NCBI GenBank assembly: GCA_002189035.1
Contig: NEEC01000008.1
Coordinates: 868,001 to 932,000 of the forward strand
DNA length: 64,000 bases
From: Utricularia gibba
Lineage: Eukaryota; Streptophyta; Magnoliopsida; Lamiales; Lentibulariaceae
Direction: 5' to 3'
Under the pieces are notes generated by a model that worked only from the letters and a program-made list of their open reading frames with translations, ran no database searches and had not been told where the DNA came from. Shown one piece after another: positions 60,264 to 64,000 of the stretch; positions within the stretch are counted from its first letter, which is position 1; each line of letters starts with the position of its first letter. The translations under genes and the position numbers were made by a program.

Positions 60264-62443
60264 ATGGTTAGGAGATCCAGTGAGTTGGACATCCCTTCTC
60301 TTCGCGTCCGGTACTCGATTCCCGAGGAGTACTTAGTTTCTCACGCTCAAGACACCAAAATCCCTTGGGGGATTTGTGTGAATCCCCTTTCTCCTTTCAG
60401 CTTGCCGATTCCCCTTGCCTATTTTGAAAGCAGTTTACGATTTCCGCTTCATCCTCTGATAGTTCGCTTCCTTCATACCTTCGCTGTACCGCTTTACTAC
60501 CTTGCCCCGAATTCTATCTTCTATTTCGCTACCTTTTTAGTCTACTCGGCTGGTAAGGATTCAATTATGTCCTTAGTAGATTTTCTTCACCTTTTTAAAA
60601 TTGTTGTTCAAAAGGAGAAATCCCTCATGGAGGGCCGGTCTCACTTCCAGTTCTGCCGATTTGAGGATAATCCTCATTTCATTGTGAAAGCCCCCGATAC
60701 TCACAATGATTAGTGGTCTTCTTTTCTCTGGGTGACACCCCCTTCGGGTTTTCGGTGGAACTTCCCGGTTAATCCCCCAACTCCCTTTAGAGTGAAGCTT
60801 TCTAAAGCATATCGGTCCTCACCTGAATCTTGCGAAGCCTTATACAAGAGGCTAAGTCGAGGTTCCTTTCGGTTCAAAACTTGTTCCTTGATGTTTTCAG
60901 GGGAGTCTCTAAGAAGGTCGGGTCTTATCGGTCGTTGTCGCGATCCCCATTGGCCCAATATTTGTACCCTCTGAAAGTACCGATTTACAAACTCTGCCCC
61001 CTCCTTCTCCCCCGAATCTTCTCTCCGTTCCTGTCTCGGCTCCGATTCCCCAATCTACTCAACCTGCAGCCCCCAAGAAAAAGAAAAGGGTTAAGGCGCT
61101 TGTCCATAAACCCTCGAAAAAGCAAAGAGGTAGTTGGACTCTATTTTCCCGAATTTCAAACTCGACATGGGGTCTTATGTTTTTTCCGCTCTTTGTTTGT
61201 AGCTGAAGATATGGCTCGAAGGAGTGTCTTGGAAGACTCGGTGATGGCCCGCTTTTCTGCGGAGATGTAGAGGATGCAGGAATCGGAAGCAGCTCCTCCT
61301 GTACAGGTTCATCGGATATTTATCGGCTGCTATAGGTTTTCGATTATGACTTCTTTCAATTCTTCTTCCAGGTTAGTTCACCTGAAGTCCAACCAAATGC
61401 CGGTGATCCCCTTGTAGAGGAGGATCGTATAGAGGTCTCGAAGACTCGGGATCTGACTTCTCCTCCTCCAGTCGGAAAGGGAAAAGAAAAGGTACCACCT
61501 TCGCCCGACCTTAACAAAGTCCCGGCTATTGGCACAGGGCTCCTTTCGGCGGGCGCTTCCACATCGGCTCCCCCGAATGAGGCACAAGGGAGCCCCGCTC
61601 TGATAGAGGTAGAAGACGATCCAACTCTTCCCCCATCTTTGGTTCCTGTCGAGTTAAAGAGAATGCTAGATGATGCTGTGCCAAGTCTTCAGGACGTTTA
61701 GCCGGAAGTTATACTAAAAGGGATTTGGCAGGTATTAGTCCTCTTCCTCCTTAGTGCCATTCATGACCGATTCTTAACTTAATAGTCTTTATCCAGGCCT
61801 TGACTTTCGGATGTGGAATGGTCAAGAAGGTTGGCTCCCAACCTGAGGAAGTTCTTCGCCTCCAAAGACATGTTGAGGCCCAGGATGTCAAGATAAAACT
61901 GATGACAGAGGAAGGAAGTTCGCTGAGGAGCATTCTCGGAAAGCACGATCGCCAAGGGGAGGAGCTGCAGAATATAGTTGAAGAGATGGAAAAAGTGGTT
62001 GACGACGCCAAATCGGAAAGAGAGGGCTTTCAAGTAAAGTTCGAGGAGATGGAAACAGAGTTAAACGAGGCCAAAGATCGCGTCGCGGCTCTAGAGGCCG
62101 AGTTATTAAATCACGAAGCATCTCGGTGGGAGCTTCTAGAGAACTTTGTCAGTTCAGCGTGCTTTTCGGAGCTATTCGATATTTATGCGGGAGATCTAAT
62201 CGGCTTGCTTCTCTACCGGCAAAGGCACCAAATGAGCTGAGAGTTCGGGTTGGCTATCACGGATCCGCATTTCAAAAGGGTTGATCCCTTGAGGAAAGAC
62301 GAGAGCATGTTGGATGTTATTGCGGATGTGTATCCGGCCCCTGAATTCGGATTCGAAGTAGATCAGGAGTGGATGATAGCACTCGTCCGAGCAAGGATCG
62401 AGCGAGAGAACGAGGCCAAGCTGAGAGCGAGGTTAGAGGGGCA
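60264..62443 (+). pseudogene. Antisense ORF of the gypsy element (PF04195-like 'putative gypsy type transposon' protein), broken
   Basis: Opens with ATG at 60264 (MVRRSSELDIPSLRVRYSIP). It continues through PLHPLIVRFLHTFAVPL and NSIFYFATFLVYSAGKDS, the pattern of the plant Transposase_28/PF04195 family. An in-frame TAG at 60711 interrupts it; the same frame resumes with FRWNFPVNPPTPF and runs to 60974. Later segments in other frames include Lys/Pro-rich linkers and a long coiled coil at about 61800-62110 (KVVDDAKSEREGFQVKFEEM; LNEAKDRVAALEAELLNHEA). A conserved-looking end follows (VDPLRKDESMLDVIADVYPA). Some breaks may be introns (for example GT/AG pairs near 61300-61380). It is transcribed opposite to pol. 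The function of these proteins is unknown. Confidence 0.65.
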
Positions 62444-62769
62444 TGTCGGCCCCTCTGTTGGTCCTCCTACTAATCCCTACCTCCCCCTTAACATTAGTTG
62501 CCCTTTCTTTCCCTGTATCAATGTTCTTGTTCCCGATTTGGGGTTTTCATATATTTGGAGATCCCGGTTTTAGGATTCTTCCCTCAAGTTGTCTTCAATG
62601 ATTTTAGGATTCTATTGTTTTTGCCTTCAATGATTTTTCCGGTTTACGAGTTGTCTGATTTGCCAGTCGCCTGGTTGGGCTTTTTGTTCGAATATCTCCT
62701 CTTACTTGTGCGGTTGTCACTTAGTGCTTAACCTTGTTATAGGGGCTTGGATTTTAGAGGTCATCTATT

Positions 62770-63340
62770 TCGGGGGAGCCCCGAGCCAACTTGTTGTGCC
62801 CGTCGTAGGGCTTAGATCTAGGGGTTTGTGCGGACTCACAAGACTCAGATGTTGTGTGTCCCTTGCCAGCCATTTGGTTGGGATTTTCGGTCTTTATTTG
62901 CCTTAGTCTTTTCTTATGCGAGTTGAACCGCTGCTAGGGAAGTAGATCAGAACTTCTCTTGGGTTGAACAACTTCCCCAATCCGTATGGGCCCTCTTCTG
63001 ACCGAGATCCCCTTGTTTTAAACATGGGCGGATTTGCTTTGAGTGCTCTTGCCATCTCGAGATTCGGCAATAAGGTTTGAACCTAAGGGCTTTTTCGGGG
63101 CTTACGCAGACGGTTGCAGGAATCGGCACCCCGAGTTGTACCAAGGCTTACCCTTACCACTAGGGCCTGGGTTTGACGGAAGGTATAATTTGGGGGGAGC
63201 CCCGAGTTGGTTTGCTATGTCCATCCGGGGGCGCAGACTTAGAAGTTTTGTCTGGGCTTACATGACCTGGCCAGGGCTTACGAGTTAGGCTTAGAGGGTT
63301 TTGCCTGGGCTTATGTGACTTGGCCATGACTTATGATTTC
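62770..63340. repeat. Diverged repeats between antisense ORF and pol
   Basis: GGGGGAGCCCCGAG occurs at about 62772 and 63193 with some shared flanks. A tandem unit of about 52 bases (GTTTTGTCTGGGCTTACATGA at 63246; GTTTTGCCTGGGCTTATGTGA at 63299) follows. Repeat-rich, non-coding stretches at this place are common in Tat-type elements. Confidence 0.55.
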
Positions 63341-63445
63341 GTTGATTCTTCTCCACTTTGGTGGAATTTATAGCAACTTGCGTGTTTAGACAAGGGGAAT
63401 ACCGGAACCTGCAAAAACCTAGGATAGGGAATGATATTGAACCAA

Positions 63446-64000
63446 TCAGGCGTAGAATTTCCTCAAATGTAACGCATTCCACGATCTTGGGAATTCCACA
63501 CCATCTAGCTGCTCTAGCCGATACGCTCCCTTACCGATTACCCTTGAAATCTGATAAGGGCCTTCCCATTTGCGGTCTAATTTTCCCACGTGTCTCTGTG
63601 GTTGGATGCTTCGGAGTACCAAGTCTCCTTGCGAGAACTCCCTTGGGAAGACAGACTTATTATAATTCTTTTCAGTTCTTCTCTGGTAAGCCCCTAGTCG
63701 GCTATAAATACTTTGCCGTTTTTCTTCCAATAGCTTCAACTCCAGCTTTCGCAAATCAACATTGTCTTCTTCGTTGTAGTGTTCCAACTTTTAGCTCTTC
63801 AGCACCAATTCAATCGGGCATATCGCTTCTGATCCATAAACTAATAGAAAGGGGGATTCTTCTGTAGATGTTCGAGGGGTGGTACAATATGACCACAACA
63901 CCTCATCTAACCAATCTGCCCATGATCCTCCGAAATCCTCAAGTTTGGTTTTCATTCCTTGCTTGAGCGTTCAATTTGTTACCTCCGTGAGACTGTTGCT
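63446..64000 (-). pseudogene. Gypsy pol: integrase C-terminal part, truncated by window edge
   Basis: The minus strand reads LEDFGGSWADWLDEVLWSY, then TTPRTSTEESPFLLVYGSEA, an in-frame TAA at 63791-63793, KLEHYNEEDN, then FSQGDLVLRSIQPQRHVGKL, DRKWEGPYQI and SWNALHLRKFYA with a stop at 63446. This is the end of the gypsy integrase (GPY/F module). No chromodomain follows, as expected for Tat/Athila lineages. The internal stop makes it defective as written. Confidence 0.85.

Larger units (their letters stand above)
59357..64000 (-). mobile_element. Ty3/gypsy retrotransposon (Tat-like), 3' part; continues past the window
   Basis: Read on the minus strand from the right edge: integrase C-terminal half, end of pol (63446), a region containing a large antisense ORF (60264 to about 62440), a polypurine tract (60240-60258), and a 3' LTR (59357-60239) that begins TGATTTAAG and ends GCATAACA. 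The order pol, antisense ORF, 3' LTR is known from some plant Tat-lineage gypsy elements (for example Grande). The 5' half and 5' LTR lie beyond 64000. Coding parts have in-frame stops, so this copy is probably inactive. Confidence 0.75.

Noticed and set aside
1..64000. CRISPR arrays, operons or other prokaryotic systems
   Set aside because: Spliced nuclear plant genes throughout; no regularly spaced repeats with unique spacers are visible.

Overview
This is nuclear DNA from a flowering plant. Protein genes are split by short GT-AG introns (about 60-200 bp), the product set is typically angiosperm (FUS3-type B3 factor, type-A response regulator, CBP60, PRE-type HLH, DEL-type E2F, ACHT thioredoxin, geranylgeranyl reductase), intergenic DNA is very AT-rich, and copia, gypsy and MULE remnants are present. 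I cannot fix the species. Introns are compact and genes lie about every 3-5 kb outside the repeat blocks.

Layout. 1-1848 (+): 3' part of a CDK-like kinase. 3226-4206 (-): multi-pass membrane protein. 6011-6930 (+): ACHT thioredoxin. 8871-11297 (+): PPR-SMR protein like EMB2217. 12949-13580 (+): mitochondrial ribosomal protein uL23m. 14118-15506 (+): CHLP. 15716-15796 (-): tRNA-Leu(CAG). 16074-17544 (-): EB1. About 19990-20128: a gypsy scrap. 20922-21368 (-): PRE-like HLH. About 24190-25230 (+): a broken, unrecognised gene. 25762-27018 (-): FUS3-like. 27506-30016 (-): GH1 beta-glucosidase. 32059-37300 (-): complete but dead Tork/Tnt1-type copia element. 37310-38320 (-): F-box/LRR pseudogene. 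About 38530-39490 (+): MULE transposase remnant. 41576-42437 (+): LC8 dynein light chain. 42935-44569 (-): SR-rich nuclear protein. 46781-47676 (+): type-A response regulator. 48126-49882 (+): MRS2/CorA magnesium transporter. 50163-52254 (+): DEL1/E2Fe-like repressor. 55658-58501 (+): CBP60. 59357-64000 (-): 3' part of a gypsy element with a large antisense ORF between pol and the 3' LTR.

The host genes do not form a pathway; they are an ordinary syntenic run of independent loci covering chloroplast redox and pigment synthesis, organelle RNA and translation, the cytoskeleton, embryo and hormone signalling, magnesium transport, endocycle control and immunity.

Two things stand out. First, several otherwise well-conserved genes (ACHT, GH1 twice, DEL1, CBP60, probably PRE) each carry one-base deletions that break the frame, often in or next to short homopolymers. 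That pattern fits consensus errors in a long-read assembly better than several independent pseudogenes. Second, the right edge holds a Tat-like gypsy structure with an antisense coding region, the most unusual architecture in the window.
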